A stretch of DNA of 64,000 nt, taken from the NCBI RefSeq assembly GCF_900086715.1, contig NZ_FLKH01000009.1, positions 124,001 to 188,000 on the forward strand. Reading direction: 5' to 3'. Position numbers and translations under genes: made by a program. Source of the DNA: Gracilibacillus timonensis. GTDB lineage: Bacteria; Bacillota; Bacilli; Bacillales; Amphibacillaceae. The stretch's first letter is position 1, and each line of letters starts with the position of its first letter. A model generated the notes under the pieces. It ran no database searches. It saw only the letters and a list, made by a program, of their open reading frames with translations, and was not told the origin of the DNA. Positions 9,465 through 18,630 of this stretch are shown here, piece after piece.

Positions 9465-10142
9465 GTGATTATTGAAGTCATTGCCTTAACAAAGGACGAT
9501 GTATTAGAGGCGGAACAATGTGGTTATGATCGAGTAGAGTTAGTTTCAGCAATTGAAGAGGACGGCTTGACACCAGATATTGATTTGCTGCGGTCCATTA
9601 TCAATGAGAAACCATCGATACGAGTGCAAGTCATGGTGCGACCACATGATAACGGTTTTTATTATAGCAAACAGGATACGCAACAAATATTGCAAGATTT
9701 TCAAGAACTACATCGACTAGGGATAAATCACTTTGTTTTCGGTGCTCTTAATGAAGATGGCAGCATAAATGAACAGATCCTACAACAAATAGAGGCCATC
9801 TCAACGGATATTCGCATCACCTTTCATCGGGCTATTGATTATTCTAATGATTTACAAACCTCCTATCAAACACTCGCCACCTATCCAAACTTAGTAGAAC
9901 GAGTACTAACCTCTGGTGGTGCACCGGATTGTATACAAGGCAAAGATCAGATTCTACGCTTAATCCAATTAGCGGATCAATTGGACGGACCAGTGATTAT
10001 GCCGGGATCAGGACTGCAGCTAAGCAATCTTCTTTCCTTTCATGATACTGTACAAGCAAAGGAATATCATATTGGCAAAGGGGTGCGCAGAGAGAAATCC
10101 TATGATCATCCATTCGTACAACGACCGATGGAATGGAAATAA
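9465..10142 (+). CDS. cutC: CutC family protein
   Basis: TIM-barrel protein of 225 residues named after a supposed role in copper homeostasis; the molecular activity of CutC remains uncertain. The N-terminal signature (IEVIALTKDDVLEAEQCGYD, then RVELVSAIEEDGLTPD) and MVRPHDNGFYYS, plus FHRAIDY and VLTSGGAP, identify it firmly. An open frame extends back to 9354, but residues before IIEVIALT do not fit the family. The GTG at 9465 follows AGGAAGAAGGG at good spacing and gives the expected length. An extended -10 element (TGGTATGATAAT near 9393) may give it its own promoter. Its place behind glycoside hydrolases suggests a sugar-related rather than copper-related role here, as inference. Confidence 0.85.
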   Translation: MIIEVIALTKDDVLEAEQCGYDRVELVSAIEEDGLTPDIDLLRSIINEKPSIRVQVMVRPHDNGFYYSKQDTQQILQDFQELHRLGINHFVFGALNEDGSINEQILQQIEAISTDIRITFHRAIDYSNDLQTSYQTLATYPNLVERVLTSGGAPDCIQGKDQILRLIQLADQLDGPVIMPGSGLQLSNLLSFHDTVQAKEYHIGKGVRREKSYDHPFVQRPMEWK

Positions 10143-10187
10143 ATGAATACAGGGTGTCTTTTCTTATAAAAGACACCCTGTATTCAT
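10143..10187. terminator. Bidirectional terminator between cutC and transglutaminase-like gene
   Basis: Perfect 20-bp inverted repeat (ATGAATACAGGGTGTCTTTT and its complement) with a 5-base loop, between two convergent genes. Confidence 0.85.
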
Positions 10188-10188
10188 A

Positions 10189-10797
10189 TCAAAGTTCATT
10201 TGGTAAACCGGAGCGACACATATCAATCGGATCAGCGTAGCTTGTCAACGTGTTTAAGATCTTTGGATGTGGTTTGGCGAAAATAAAGGGATAGTCCTTC
10301 TCGTCTAATTCTTCTCTTACAGTGAAGGCTAGCTGCTCTTTACCGCCAGAGAACTGAGCGTTGATGCCAGGCTTGTTGCCCCTTGCATCTAATCGTATCC
10401 ATGTTTGTTGATCAGACAAAAAAACGGCATTCAATGCATGGATGCAATAACCTTGTTCAGCTGTATCAAATAAGGTTAAGCGCTGATAACAAAATCCAGT
10501 AGGGACGCCTTGGGAACGGAGTAAGGCAGCTAACAGGTGGGTTTTAGCATAACATATCCCCTCTTGATGTTGTAACACCTCCGAGGCCTTACAAGTATTT
10601 TGTTTTCCTTGTATATCCCATGAATGGTCGATTCGGTCACGAACAAAGCAAAAGGCACGCTGCACTTTACTTATTTCGGATGGGTAAGCTGTAAATAGTT
10701 CGTCTGATTTAGCTTGTACAAGTGGATGAGAAAAATCAAGCGCAGGTAATTCAACGAGATAGTCCTCCAGATTAGGAGATGTACATTGAAGATTCAT
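10189..10797 (-). CDS. Transglutaminase-like cysteine protease/peptidase domain protein
   Basis: Cytoplasmic protein of 202 residues with a transglutaminase core. The catalytic triad is visible: Cys in HQEGICYAKTHLLAALLR, His in GYCIHALNAVFL and Asp in WIRLDARGNK, in the expected order and spacing. Proteins of this small, stand-alone type are widespread in Bacillaceae and probably act as hydrolases or peptidases rather than cross-linkers; no partner is apparent. CGGAGGGATCGA precedes the ATG, and a near-perfect sigma-A promoter lies 40 bp further upstream. The gene converges on cutC and diverges from the MFS gene. Confidence 0.78.
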   Translation of the reverse strand: MNLQCTSPNLEDYLVELPALDFSHPLVQAKSDELFTAYPSEISKVQRAFCFVRDRIDHSWDIQGKQNTCKASEVLQHQEGICYAKTHLLAALLRSQGVPTGFCYQRLTLFDTAEQGYCIHALNAVFLSDQQTWIRLDARGNKPGINAQFSGGKEQLAFTVREELDEKDYPFIFAKPHPKILNTLTSYADPIDMCRSGLPNEL

Positions 10798-10835
10798 TCG
10801 ATCCCTCCGTTAATAAATATAAATTATTATGAATA

Positions 10836-10863
10836 ATTATACATAATCTAAAGAGATTGTCAA
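10836..10863 (-). promoter_or_regulatory. Sigma-A promoter of the transglutaminase-like gene
   Basis: On the minus strand TTGACA, a 16-bp spacer and TATAAT, both hexamers perfect, about 40 bp before the ATG. Confidence 0.75.
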
Positions 10864-10915
10864 CCTCTCGTTCAATCGATTGTATTTGTTTATAAAAACA
10901 AGAAAGTCGGATTAT

Positions 10916-10944
10916 TTGTTTAGAATATTTCAGGTTGGTATAGT
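10916..10944 (+). promoter_or_regulatory. Probable sigma-A promoter of the MFS gene
   Basis: TTGTTT, a 17-bp spacer and TATAGT, about 55 bp before the MFS start codon. Confidence 0.5.
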
Positions 10945-10997
10945 ATGATTAATGCTCATAATAATCGGATAAATATACATAGAAGAGGTTTTACCGT

Positions 10998-12170
10998 ATG
11001 ACATTATTATTGCTTATTATTTATTTGGCATTTATTAGCTTGGGATTGCCAGATTCGGTTTTAGGGGCAGCATGGCCGGCAATGCGTCCGGATTTCGATG
11101 CCCCTCTGGATACAGCTGGTTACCTGTTTATGGTGATTGCTTGTGGTACGATTGTATCCAGCTTAGCAAGTGGGAAATTATTGAAACACTTTGGAGTTGG
11201 CAAAGTTTCTCTGGTAAGTGCTGCGATGACAGCTGCTGCCTTGTTAGGTTTCCACTTCGCCCCATCTCTGCTTTGGTTAGTGCTGTGCGCTATACCTCTT
11301 GGGTTAGGGGCTGGAGCCATTGATGCCGGGTTAAACGATTTCGTTGCCCGTCATTATAAAGCCCATCATATGAGCTGGCTACATAGTTTTTGGGGAGTAG
11401 GGGCTACTTCTGGTCCTATTGTTATGGCTTTTTTTATTGATACACAAGATTCTTGGCGTAATGGGTATCTGGCAATTGCTATCATTCAATTTAGCTTGGT
11501 TATTATTTATTCTTTGTCATTACCCCTATGGAAAAAGGTAGAGAATACACAGAAAAGAACGATAGTGGCAGAAACCAATACCGATGAATCAGTAAAACAA
11601 CCAAAGAGCAAACCACTGCAAACAAAAGGTGTCAAGTTTGCACTTCTATCCTTTTTCTTTTATTGCTCGGCTGAAGCGGCTGTCGGTTTGTGGGGGAGCA
11701 GTTATTTAGTCAATGTGAAAGATGTCTCCCCATCAGTTGCTGCCAAATGGATATCCTTTTATTGGGCAGGTATCACGATTGGCCGATTTATTACTGGTTT
11801 TGTCACCTTAAAGATTGATAATAATCATCTGATCAGATCAGGACAAATTACTGCTTTAAGTGGTGCGATATTATTGCTTCTACCATTACCTATTCCTTTT
11901 GCTTTAGCAGGCTTACTGCTGATTGGTTTAGGTTTGGCGCCGATTTTTCCTTGTATGCTGCATGAAACACCTACCCGTTTTGGTACTACTCATTCCCAAT
12001 CGATTATGGGGTACCAAATGGCGACCGCTTATACGGGAACGACGTTTATTCCCCCATTACTTGGTTTTATCGCAACACAGACTAGTATTGCCATTTTTCC
12101 AATGTTTCTTGTGCTGATCATCGCCCTGATGTTGATCGCCTCAGAACGACTGTTGTATGTATTAAAATAA
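10998..12170 (+). CDS. MFS transporter
   Basis: Integral membrane protein of 390 residues with about 12 helices split by a basic cytoplasmic loop near residues 175-215 (rich in Lys/Thr), the usual 6+6 layout of the major facilitator superfamily. The opening LLLIIYLAFISLGLPDSVLGAAWP and LLHSFWGVGATSGP-like stretch (SWLHSFWGVGATSGP) resemble the FucP/YfkF-like group of sugar or drug transporters. RBS AGAAGAGG is 12 bp before the ATG. The maltose acetyltransferase gene begins 18 bp after the stop, so the two are likely co-transcribed; a sugar or sugar-derived efflux substrate is plausible, but not shown. Confidence 0.8.
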   Translation: MTLLLLIIYLAFISLGLPDSVLGAAWPAMRPDFDAPLDTAGYLFMVIACGTIVSSLASGKLLKHFGVGKVSLVSAAMTAAALLGFHFAPSLLWLVLCAIPLGLGAGAIDAGLNDFVARHYKAHHMSWLHSFWGVGATSGPIVMAFFIDTQDSWRNGYLAIAIIQFSLVIIYSLSLPLWKKVENTQKRTIVAETNTDESVKQPKSKPLQTKGVKFALLSFFFYCSAEAAVGLWGSSYLVNVKDVSPSVAAKWISFYWAGITIGRFITGFVTLKIDNNHLIRSGQITALSGAILLLLPLPIPFALAGLLLIGLGLAPIFPCMLHETPTRFGTTHSQSIMGYQMATAYTGTTFIPPLLGFIATQTSIAIFPMFLVLIIALMLIASERLLYVLK

Positions 12171-12187
12171 AGGAGGAGAATAGAATA

Positions 12188-12745
12188 ATGATGAAAACAG
12201 AAAAAGAGAAAATGTTAGCCGGAGAATTGTATGATGCCACCGATGCCGTTTTAACGGAAGAACGGCATCGGGTAAGGGAATTGGTCCATATATTTAATGC
12301 TACCGGTCCAGCTGAAGAGCAAAAGCGTGTCCGTTTGTTAAAAGAAATAATTGGTTCAACTGGTGAAAACATAGGAATGGAACCCAATATTCGCTTTGAC
12401 TATGGCTATAACTTACATGTTGGCGAAAATTTTTATGCGAACTTCGATTTTACGGTGTTAGATGTATGTGAAGTGAGAATAGGGGATGACTGTATGATTG
12501 GTCCAAGTGTGCAAATATTGACCGCTACACACCCATTAGATCCTAACGAACGTACCTCTGGTAAGGAATATGCCAAACCAATAACGATAGGAAATAAGGC
12601 CTGGATTGGTGCCGGAGCGATTATTAACCCGGGCGTCACGATTGGAGATAATGTTGTGATAGGTTCTGGTGCAGTGGTGACAAAGGATGTACCCCATAAT
12701 GTAGTGGTAGGCGGTAATCCAGCGAAGGTGATTAAATATTTGTAA
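12188..12745 (+). CDS. maa: Maltose/sugar O-acetyltransferase, LacA/Maa family
   Basis: Acetyl-CoA-dependent sugar O-acetyltransferase of 185 residues. The N-terminal Mac domain (KTEKEKMLAGELYDATDAVL) is followed by a left-handed beta helix of hexapeptide repeats (for example IGNKAWIGAGAIINPGVTIG). The catalytic His is in LTATHPLD. It transfers acetyl groups to sugars that accumulate in the cell, often as a detoxification step before export, which fits the MFS transporter gene immediately upstream. AAAGGAGGAG precedes the ATG pair; the second ATG at 12191 is equally possible. No terminator is obvious downstream. Confidence 0.88.
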   Translation: MMKTEKEKMLAGELYDATDAVLTEERHRVRELVHIFNATGPAEEQKRVRLLKEIIGSTGENIGMEPNIRFDYGYNLHVGENFYANFDFTVLDVCEVRIGDDCMIGPSVQILTATHPLDPNERTSGKEYAKPITIGNKAWIGAGAIINPGVTIGDNVVIGSGAVVTKDVPHNVVVGGNPAKVIKYL

Positions 12746-13048
12746 TATGTTACCAATAGCTTATTACAATAAAAAACCGGAATGAAGAGGGATATAATGG
12801 ATGTTAGATCTGTGAAAGTAAATAAGTTGAATGAAATAATGTCTCATTGATCTGATAGTCGGCTTTTGAACACGCACTTAGAATGAAAAATCTGAAACAT
12901 TTTACTAGAAAATTCGTACATAATAAGAACAGTGGATGTAAAGACCGTTGTTTCATATCGATGTTTCAAAGATTATGAATACAGGTATGATATTAGAGGA
13001 GTGAAAGATCCACTTATGAGTAAAACAGCGAAAGGGAGGACATAAACA
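12746..13048. other. Intergenic gap upstream of sppA
   Basis: About 300 bp without a gene. A weak promoter (TTTCAA, 16 bp, TATGAT ending near 12991) may serve sppA. Nothing else stands out. Confidence 0.35.
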
Positions 13049-14050
13049 ATGAGTGTAAAACGATGGATAGCCCTATCTGTAGCAGTGGGATTATTCCTTG
13101 TATCGATAGGTTTCCAATTCTTTTCTTCCATTATCACGACAGATTTCACACGAATGTTTGAGATGGGGGATGAAACAAAGAGTTATGCAGAAGAAACGGT
13201 GGAAACAGGTACAGGAAATGAAAAAATTGCCGTTCTGAATGTGAATGGTGTTATTCAGGACAGTGGTGGAGCTGCTAGTTTCATGTCTACTGGTTACAAT
13301 CATCAATCTTTTATGGAGATGTTGGAACAGGCGGGAGAAGATAGTAGTGTCGGAGGTATTATATTGCGAGTCAATACCCCTGGAGGCGGTGTTGTCGAGA
13401 GTGCTGAAATCCATGATAAAATAGTAGAAATTAAAGAAACCTATGATAAACCAGTCTATGTATCGATGGGGAACACCGCTGCTTCAGGTGGTTACTACAT
13501 ATCTGCGCCTGTTGATAAGATTGTTGCCCATAATGCAACGTTGACTGGCTCGATTGGGGTAATCATGGAAAGTTATAATTTCTCAGAGTTGGCGGATCAA
13601 TTAGGAATTGATGTAAACACGATCAAAAGTGGCGAATTTAAAGATATTATGTCGTCGACTCGTGATATGACGGACGAGGAACGCGAATTACTTCAAACCA
13701 TGATTGATGACATGTACGCTGATTTTGTACAGGTTATTGTCGATGGCAGGGACATGACAGAAGATCGAGTGCGTGAATTAGGAGATGGCCGTGTGTACAC
13801 TGGTTCTCAGGCACAGGAAGTAGGGCTGGTTGATGAATTAGGCAGCTTCGATGACACCGTTGCTATGATGAAAGAAGAACAGGATTTAGCAAATGCACCG
13901 GTAATTGAATATCAAGAAGGCGCCTATTTTAATCAATGGCTTGGCGGAGTAGCTCAAAATATGATGGGATCACAGCATGAGCTAAATGGTGTGAAGGAAT
14001 TACTTCAGCAAAATAATGCACCGCGTGCCATGTACTTATATTCAGAATAA
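13049..14050 (+). CDS. sppA: Signal peptide peptidase SppA
   Basis: Membrane-anchored serine protease of 333 residues that degrades cleaved signal peptides. An N-terminal membrane segment (residues 5-25) is followed by the S49/ClpP-like domain. The nucleophile Ser146 lies in MGNTAASGGYYIS and the general base Lys193 in TIKSGEFKDI, matching the Ser-Lys dyad of the Bacillus enzyme. The motif RVNTPGGGVVESAEI is typical. RBS AAAGGGAGG is 9 bp before the ATG. The RDD membrane protein gene starts 15 bp downstream, the same arrangement as sppA-yteJ in B. subtilis. In Bacillus this pair is linked to envelope stress and lantibiotic resistance. Confidence 0.93.
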   Translation: MSVKRWIALSVAVGLFLVSIGFQFFSSIITTDFTRMFEMGDETKSYAEETVETGTGNEKIAVLNVNGVIQDSGGAASFMSTGYNHQSFMEMLEQAGEDSSVGGIILRVNTPGGGVVESAEIHDKIVEIKETYDKPVYVSMGNTAASGGYYISAPVDKIVAHNATLTGSIGVIMESYNFSELADQLGIDVNTIKSGEFKDIMSSTRDMTDEERELLQTMIDDMYADFVQVIVDGRDMTEDRVRELGDGRVYTGSQAQEVGLVDELGSFDDTVAMMKEEQDLANAPVIEYQEGAYFNQWLGGVAQNMMGSQHELNGVKELLQQNNAPRAMYLYSE

Positions 14051-14065
14051 GGAGGTGTCGGTAAC

Positions 14066-14512
14066 GTGGAAGAACAGACAGTAGTCGTTCAGCGATATGC
14101 GGGATTTTGGATGAGATTTTGGGCCTATCTCGTAGATAGTATTGTCGTCTTTAGCATTAGCGGTATCTTATTGCTGCCATTTGTTTTCATTAATGATGGC
14201 CAGCCATTAACGATCGGTTTTTGGACAGTGACAGGTATCCTTGGAGGGATTATCTTTTACTTGTACTTCTTGTTAATGACGAAATACTTTCAACAGACGT
14301 TGGGTAAGATGATTTTTGGTTTGAAGGTGATTAGGGAAGATAAGCAGGCACTGCAATGGAGCGACCTTATTTTTCGCGAGGTTGTCGGTCGTTTTATCTT
14401 TAATATCTTTAAGCTAACCATGTTGCTCTATCTTTTTGTCGCGTTTACGGCACAGAAGCAGGGCTTACATGATATGATTGGGAATACCCGAGTGGTCTTC
14501 ACAGAAAAATAA
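14066..14512 (+). CDS. yteJ: RDD family membrane protein, YteJ-like
   Basis: Small integral membrane protein of 148 residues with an RDD domain. The N-terminus YAGFWMRFWAYLVDSIVV holds the Arg and Asp for which the family is named, followed by three hydrophobic segments and QQTLGKMIFGLKVI. GTG is the start, seven bases after GGAGGTG. It lies immediately behind sppA. In B. subtilis the corresponding YteJ binds and inhibits SppA, so the same regulatory partnership is expected here by synteny. Confidence 0.87.
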   Translation: MEEQTVVVQRYAGFWMRFWAYLVDSIVVFSISGILLLPFVFINDGQPLTIGFWTVTGILGGIIFYLYFLLMTKYFQQTLGKMIFGLKVIREDKQALQWSDLIFREVVGRFIFNIFKLTMLLYLFVAFTAQKQGLHDMIGNTRVVFTEK

Positions 14513-14515
14513 AAC

Positions 14516-14547
14516 GTGCACTCGCTCAAGGAAATGAGTGAGTGCAC
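14516..14547. terminator. Hairpin after the RDD gene
   Basis: Stem GTGCACTCGCTCA / TGAGTGAGTGCAC with one G-T pair, just after the stop codon. There is no T-run, so it may act as a stabilising hairpin. Confidence 0.5.
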
Positions 14548-14561
14548 AAGGTAAGTTCGTT

Positions 14562-14605
14562 TAAAAAGCGAGTAAACACTGCCGAATAGGCTGTGCTTAT
14601 TCGCT
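14562..14605 (-). terminator. Terminator after the GbsR-type gene
   Basis: On the minus strand GCGAATAAGCAC pairs imperfectly with GTGTTTACTCGC and is followed by TTTTT; it starts right at the stop codon of the regulator gene. Confidence 0.5.
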
Positions 14606-15067
14606 TTTTTTCATTTTTTGAAAGGCGCCCCCTATTTCTTGATGAAAGGCAATCAATTCTTCAAGAGATTGTTTTAAATCTTCGTTGTCATCATCATGTG
14701 GAAGTGTTTTCAGTAACTCTTCTAACGTGCCACGCTGCTGATTGGTGTGATCGACCCATTTTGCAACGGAGGCATGCACGAATAGTTCAAATAATTCTGA
14801 GTTTACCTGATATAGATCTTTGCGCACCCCTTTTTGCCATACACGAGTTGCTAGGTTCATTTCTACTAAATTCCTAATGCCAGTACTTATCGATGTTTTA
14901 CTTCTCCCCAAGGCCTCACACATGTCATCAAGTGTTAATGGGTTTTTATGTAAATATAAAAAAGCAAATAAGCGGGCATCAGATGGAGATAAACCAAACA
15001 TTTCAATGGTTTGTGAGAAGGCATGAATAGTTTGGTGGATGATATTTTCTTTTTTCTGAATGTTCAT
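14597..15067 (-). CDS. GbsR/OpcR-type MarR-like regulator, divergent from opuA
   Basis: DNA-binding regulator of 156 residues in the GbsR subgroup of MarR-like proteins. The winged helix is visible from about residue 25 to 95, including DDMCEALGRSKTSISTGIRNL as recognition region and RVWQKGVRKDLYQ as the wing, a strongly conserved GbsR signature. The remaining helices would form the dimer. In Bacillus, GbsR responds to choline and OpcR represses osmoprotectant importers; here the gene points away from opuAA-AB-AC, so it most probably represses that operon. AGGAGGATTAT precedes the ATG. A second relative is encoded at 30575. Confidence 0.8.
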   Translation of the reverse strand: MNIQKKENIIHQTIHAFSQTIEMFGLSPSDARLFAFLYLHKNPLTLDDMCEALGRSKTSISTGIRNLVEMNLATRVWQKGVRKDLYQVNSELFELFVHASVAKWVDHTNQQRGTLEELLKTLPHDDDNEDLKQSLEELIAFHQEIGGAFQKMKKSE

Positions 15068-15499
15068 ATAATCCTCCTAAAATGCTTGTAAATTAAGGCT
15101 ACACTAGATATAAAAAAAATCAAAATCAGAAATGAGATAGTTAGAAAGAGATAAATGTAGTAATTAAGAGAATATGCCATAATAAGTACGTACAGTCTAA
15201 ACTTTACGAAAAAAACATTTGAAATCAGCTGAATTTAATGTTTGAATTGAATGGGTAAAATGTTATATAGTATTACAGTAAGCGAAAGCCTATTGACCTG
15301 ATGAAAGTTAGTGATTGATCGATTCTAGTTTAAAATAAGTAAATATTTTGGGGAACTGATCGAAAAGCACTGAGCCAAATGACATGATATTTGAACGTTC
15401 AATTGTCTAGGCGGTGGCAGTACTGCTTCACAACTAGCCGTTATATCAGGCTTAAACAATGACCGACAGAGAAATAGAAAAATGAGAGAGGTGAGTGAT
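15068..15499. other. Regulatory gap between regulator gene and opuA operon
   Basis: About 430 bp of AT-rich DNA with no gene. It contains the likely opuA promoter at 15242-15271, leaving an unusually long leader of about 220 bases before opuAA. No stable riboswitch-like fold was recognised by eye. Confidence 0.5.
15242..15271 (+). promoter_or_regulatory. Candidate opuA promoter
   Basis: TTGAAT, then TATATA (16-bp spacer) or TATAGT (18-bp spacer). It is the best sigma-A match upstream of opuAA. Confidence 0.45.
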
Positions 15500-16720
15500 A
15501 TGGCGGTTATCGAAGTAGACAAACTAACCAAAGTGTTTGGGAAACACAAACAGCGAAAACAAGCACTGCAGCTTTTAAGTAAAGGAAAATCAAAAGCAGA
15601 GATTTTAAAAGAAACTGGTTGTACCGTTGGGGTTAATCAGGCTTCTTTTTCGGTAGAAGCTGGAGAAACTTTTGTAATCATGGGGTTATCCGGGAGTGGT
15701 AAATCCACCCTTGTCCGTATGCTGAACCGTTTAATTGATGCTACTTCAGGTGAAGTTAAGTTGGAAAATGAGAATGTGACAAGCATGAACAAGGAACAGC
15801 TTCGAGACATGCGCAGGAAAAGAATGAGTATGGTCTTCCAGAATTTCGCCTTACTTCCACACAAAACGATTTTACGTAATACCGAGTTTGGCCTGGAGGT
15901 TCAAGGAATTGATAAAGAAAATCGCCAGGAAAAGGCACGTGAAGCATTGAAGTTAGTTGGTTTGGGGGATTATTTAGATAAATACCCAAATGAACTTTCT
16001 GGTGGTATGCAGCAGCGTGTTGGCTTGGCTCGAGCATTAGCTAATGATCCAGACATCCTATTAATGGATGAGGCCTTCAGTGCGCTTGACCCGTTAATTC
16101 GTAAAGACATGCAGGATGAATTAATGGATTTACAGGAATCCGTACAGAAGACGATTATCTTTATCACACACGATTTGGATGAAGCACTTCGAATTGGTGA
16201 CAGGATTGCGTTAATGAAAGATGGAAGTATCGTGCAAATCGGCACAGCAGAGGAAATCCTGATGAATCCCGCGAACGATTATGTAGAACGTTTCGTGGAG
16301 GATGTCGACCTTTCCAAGGTACTTACGGCAAACCATATTATGAAACGGGCAGAAACCGTAGTATCGGACAAAGGGCCGAAAGTGGCTCTAAGGTTAATGA
16401 AAGAAAATGGCGTATCAACGATTTATGTCGTGGACAAAAAAAGAAAATTCCTTGGATATATCACAGCAGATCAAGCAGACGCTGCAGATAAAGAAGGAAA
16501 ACAGATTACGGATGTCATGGTAACGGATGTTCCAACCATCACACCAGATACATTACTGACCGATTCCTTTGAACCGATGGCCGATCAAAAAGCGCCACTT
16601 TCTGTGATTGACGAAGATGGCAGATTGGTTGGTATTGTCGTAAGAGGCTCTGTTATCGGTGCACTTGCGGGTAATGATCAAGTGCTAAACGGAAACGGGG
16701 AGGTGAAGGCAGATGGATAA
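15500..16720 (+). CDS. opuAA: Glycine betaine ABC transporter ATP-binding protein OpuAA
   Basis: ATPase subunit of 406 residues that drives betaine/proline-betaine uptake under osmotic stress. Walker A (GLSGSGKST), Q-loop ([12 protein letters not shown]), signature [12 protein letters not shown] and Walker B ([14 protein letters not shown]) are intact, followed by two C-terminal CBS domains (from about residue 270) that sense ionic strength or cyclic di-AMP in homologues. The ATG at 15482 is also in frame, but AGAGAGGTGAG lies directly before the ATG at 15500, giving [14 protein letters not shown]. The stop overlaps the next gene by 8 bp, consistent with translational coupling. Confidence 0.95.
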   Translation: MAVIEVDKLTKVFGKHKQRKQALQLLSKGKSKAEILKETGCTVGVNQASFSVEAGETFVIMGLSGSGKSTLVRMLNRLIDATSGEVKLENENVTSMNKEQLRDMRRKRMSMVFQNFALLPHKTILRNTEFGLEVQGIDKENRQEKAREALKLVGLGDYLDKYPNELSGGMQQRVGLARALANDPDILLMDEAFSALDPLIRKDMQDELMDLQESVQKTIIFITHDLDEALRIGDRIALMKDGSIVQIGTAEEILMNPANDYVERFVEDVDLSKVLTANHIMKRAETVVSDKGPKVALRLMKENGVSTIYVVDKKRKFLGYITADQADAADKEGKQITDVMVTDVPTITPDTLLTDSFEPMADQKAPLSVIDEDGRLVGIVVRGSVIGALAGNDQVLNGNGEVKADG

Positions 16721-17558
16721 GTCAGAAGGTGCAATATTTCCAAAGTTGCCTTTAGATAGGTTTATAGAAAAGGTTGAAGATTTCTTAACCGATCATTTAT
16801 CTGGTTTTTTTGATGTTATTACAAACGTTATTGAATTTATTACAGAGAACTTCGTTTTGCTATTAGAAATGATACCGGCAATTGCCCTAATTATTATTGT
16901 TGCCTTATTAGCATGGTGGGTTGTCAATTGGAAAATAGGGGTATTTGCATTACTTGGATTAGGATTAATAAACAATCTAGGTTATTGGCCGGAGACATTG
17001 GAAACCGTGTCACTGGTCATCGTTTCGGTGGTTATATCGATGATTATTGGGATACCCATTGGTATTTGGATGTCACAAAAAAGTCTTGTTCAATCGATTA
17101 TTACACCCATTTTGGATTTTATGCAGACCATGCCTGCCTTTGTTTACTTAATTCCGGCAGTGGTATTCTTCAGCCTTGGTATGGTTCCAGGTGTTGTAGC
17201 TACAATTATCTTCTCGATGCCGCCAACGGTAAGAATGACTAATCTTGGTATTAGACAAGTTAATGGAGAATTGATTGAAGCGGCAGATGCCTTTGGTTCA
17301 ACAACGTGGCAAAGGTTAGGAAAGGTACAATTACCACTTGCCACGCCAACGATTATGGCAGGTATTAACCAAACCATTATGTTATCCTTATCCATGGTTG
17401 TTATTGCTTCGATGGTAGGGGCTCCTGGACTTGGTGTAGTTGTATACCGGGCTGTTACACAGGTTAATATCGGACCTGGATTTGAAGGCGGACTTTCATT
17501 AGTTATCTTAGCGATGCTGTTGGACCGCTTTACACAAGGATTTAACAGGAAGAAATAG
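16713..17558 (+). CDS. opuAB: Glycine betaine ABC transporter permease OpuAB
   Basis: Permease of 281 residues with an extended N-terminal tail ahead of the membrane part, as in OpuAB. The ProW-type domain includes [18 protein letters not shown] and the EAA loop [20 protein letters not shown], where the ATPase docks. The final stretch ends in [12 protein letters not shown], the family norm. The ATG overlaps the end of opuAA and has GGGGAGGTG upstream inside that gene. A hairpin between this gene and opuAC may tune relative expression of the binding protein. Confidence 0.95.
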   Translation: MDKSEGAIFPKLPLDRFIEKVEDFLTDHLSGFFDVITNVIEFITENFVLLLEMIPAIALIIIVALLAWWVVNWKIGVFALLGLGLINNLGYWPETLETVSLVIVSVVISMIIGIPIGIWMSQKSLVQSIITPILDFMQTMPAFVYLIPAVVFFSLGMVPGVVATIIFSMPPTVRMTNLGIRQVNGELIEAADAFGSTTWQRLGKVQLPLATPTIMAGINQTIMLSLSMVVIASMVGAPGLGVVVYRAVTQVNIGPGFEGGLSLVILAMLLDRFTQGFNRKK

Positions 17559-17567
17559 CTAGTTAAT

Positions 17568-17596
17568 AGATTTTAGGGGTTCATCCCCCAAAATCT
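17568..17596 (+). terminator. Intra-operon hairpin between opuAB and opuAC
   Basis: Stem AGATTTTAGGGG / CCCCAAAATCT with a short loop and no T-run. It probably stabilises or partially separates transcripts rather than terminating fully. Confidence 0.55.
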
Positions 17597-17634
17597 TAAC
17601 TATATATTAAATTTTAAAAAAGGGGGACTTCTTA

Positions 17635-18597
17635 ATGATTAAGAATGTCAAATTATTTGGTTTTATCGCAGTGCTTGCGCTGGTTATGTTATTAGCAGCC
17701 TGTGGCGGCAGTGGTGATGAAGAAGATGCAGGTTCAGGGGACAATGGAGATACGGACAATGGTAGTGAAAGTGCAGACGGCGCAGAGCTTGGTGAAACGG
17801 ATCTTACCGTTCCATATGTTGCTTGGGCAGGTGCGCTTGCACGTACACCGTTGTTGAAGCAAGTACTTGAGGAAGTTGGCTATACGGTGGAAGATACACA
17901 GGTAGAAGCAGGAGCGATGTGGTCAAGTGTTGCAAGTGGTGACGCGGCGTTTATGACGGCATCTTGGCTGCCAGCAACACACGCGTCTTATTGGGAAGAA
18001 TACGAAGATGATGTGGAAGTTGTTGGGGAATTTGTTGCCCAAGCCCCACTAGCTTTAACAGTTCCTTCTTACATGGAAGATGTAAACTCCATTGAAGACC
18101 TTCAAGGCAATGAAGAGTTAGGTGAGTCTGTTGACTGGACGATTACTGGTATTGACTCTGGTGCAGGTATTATGCAGAACACAGAAACTGCTATCGAAGA
18201 ATATGGCTTAGATAATTGGGAGCTTCTTGCTAGTTCTGAAGCGGCTATGCTTTCTGAATTACAATCAAAAATGGACAATGAAGAGCCAATTATTGTACCA
18301 CTTTGGGAGCCACACTGGGCTTTCGCTGAATTGGATCTAAAAATGCTAGAAGATCCACAAGAAATTTATGGTGGTGATGGTGACCGTATTGAAGCAGTAG
18401 CAAATACAACTTTCCAAGAAGATTCACCTGCAGCGTATGAAGTAGTTCAACGTTTTACAGAAGATTATAATGGTGAAATCGAGAATGATTTACTTGTAGC
18501 TATTAATGGTGGCGAAAGCGAAGAAGATGCCGCAAGCCAATTCCTTGAAGAGAATCCAGATCTTCTTGAAAAATGGACAGAAGGCTTAGGCGAATAA
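17635..18597 (+). CDS. opuAC: Glycine betaine-binding lipoprotein OpuAC
   Basis: Surface binding protein of 320 residues. The lipobox MLLAAC puts the lipidated Cys at residue 23, followed by an acidic Gly/Asp/Ser linker of about 35 residues. The OpuAC/ProX ligand domain follows, with aromatic residues expected to form the betaine cage (for example SWLPATHASYW and PLWEPHWAF). The strongly acidic composition fits an extracytoplasmic protein of a salt-adapted host. AAAGGGGGA precedes the ATG. A strong terminator follows at 18631. Confidence 0.95.
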   Translation: MIKNVKLFGFIAVLALVMLLAACGGSGDEEDAGSGDNGDTDNGSESADGAELGETDLTVPYVAWAGALARTPLLKQVLEEVGYTVEDTQVEAGAMWSSVASGDAAFMTASWLPATHASYWEEYEDDVEVVGEFVAQAPLALTVPSYMEDVNSIEDLQGNEELGESVDWTITGIDSGAGIMQNTETAIEEYGLDNWELLASSEAAMLSELQSKMDNEEPIIVPLWEPHWAFAELDLKMLEDPQEIYGGDGDRIEAVANTTFQEDSPAAYEVVQRFTEDYNGEIENDLLVAINGGESEEDAASQFLEENPDLLEKWTEGLGE

Positions 18598-18630
18598 TTC
18601 GCTAAAACACCAGCTTATCTGGTAATAGTA

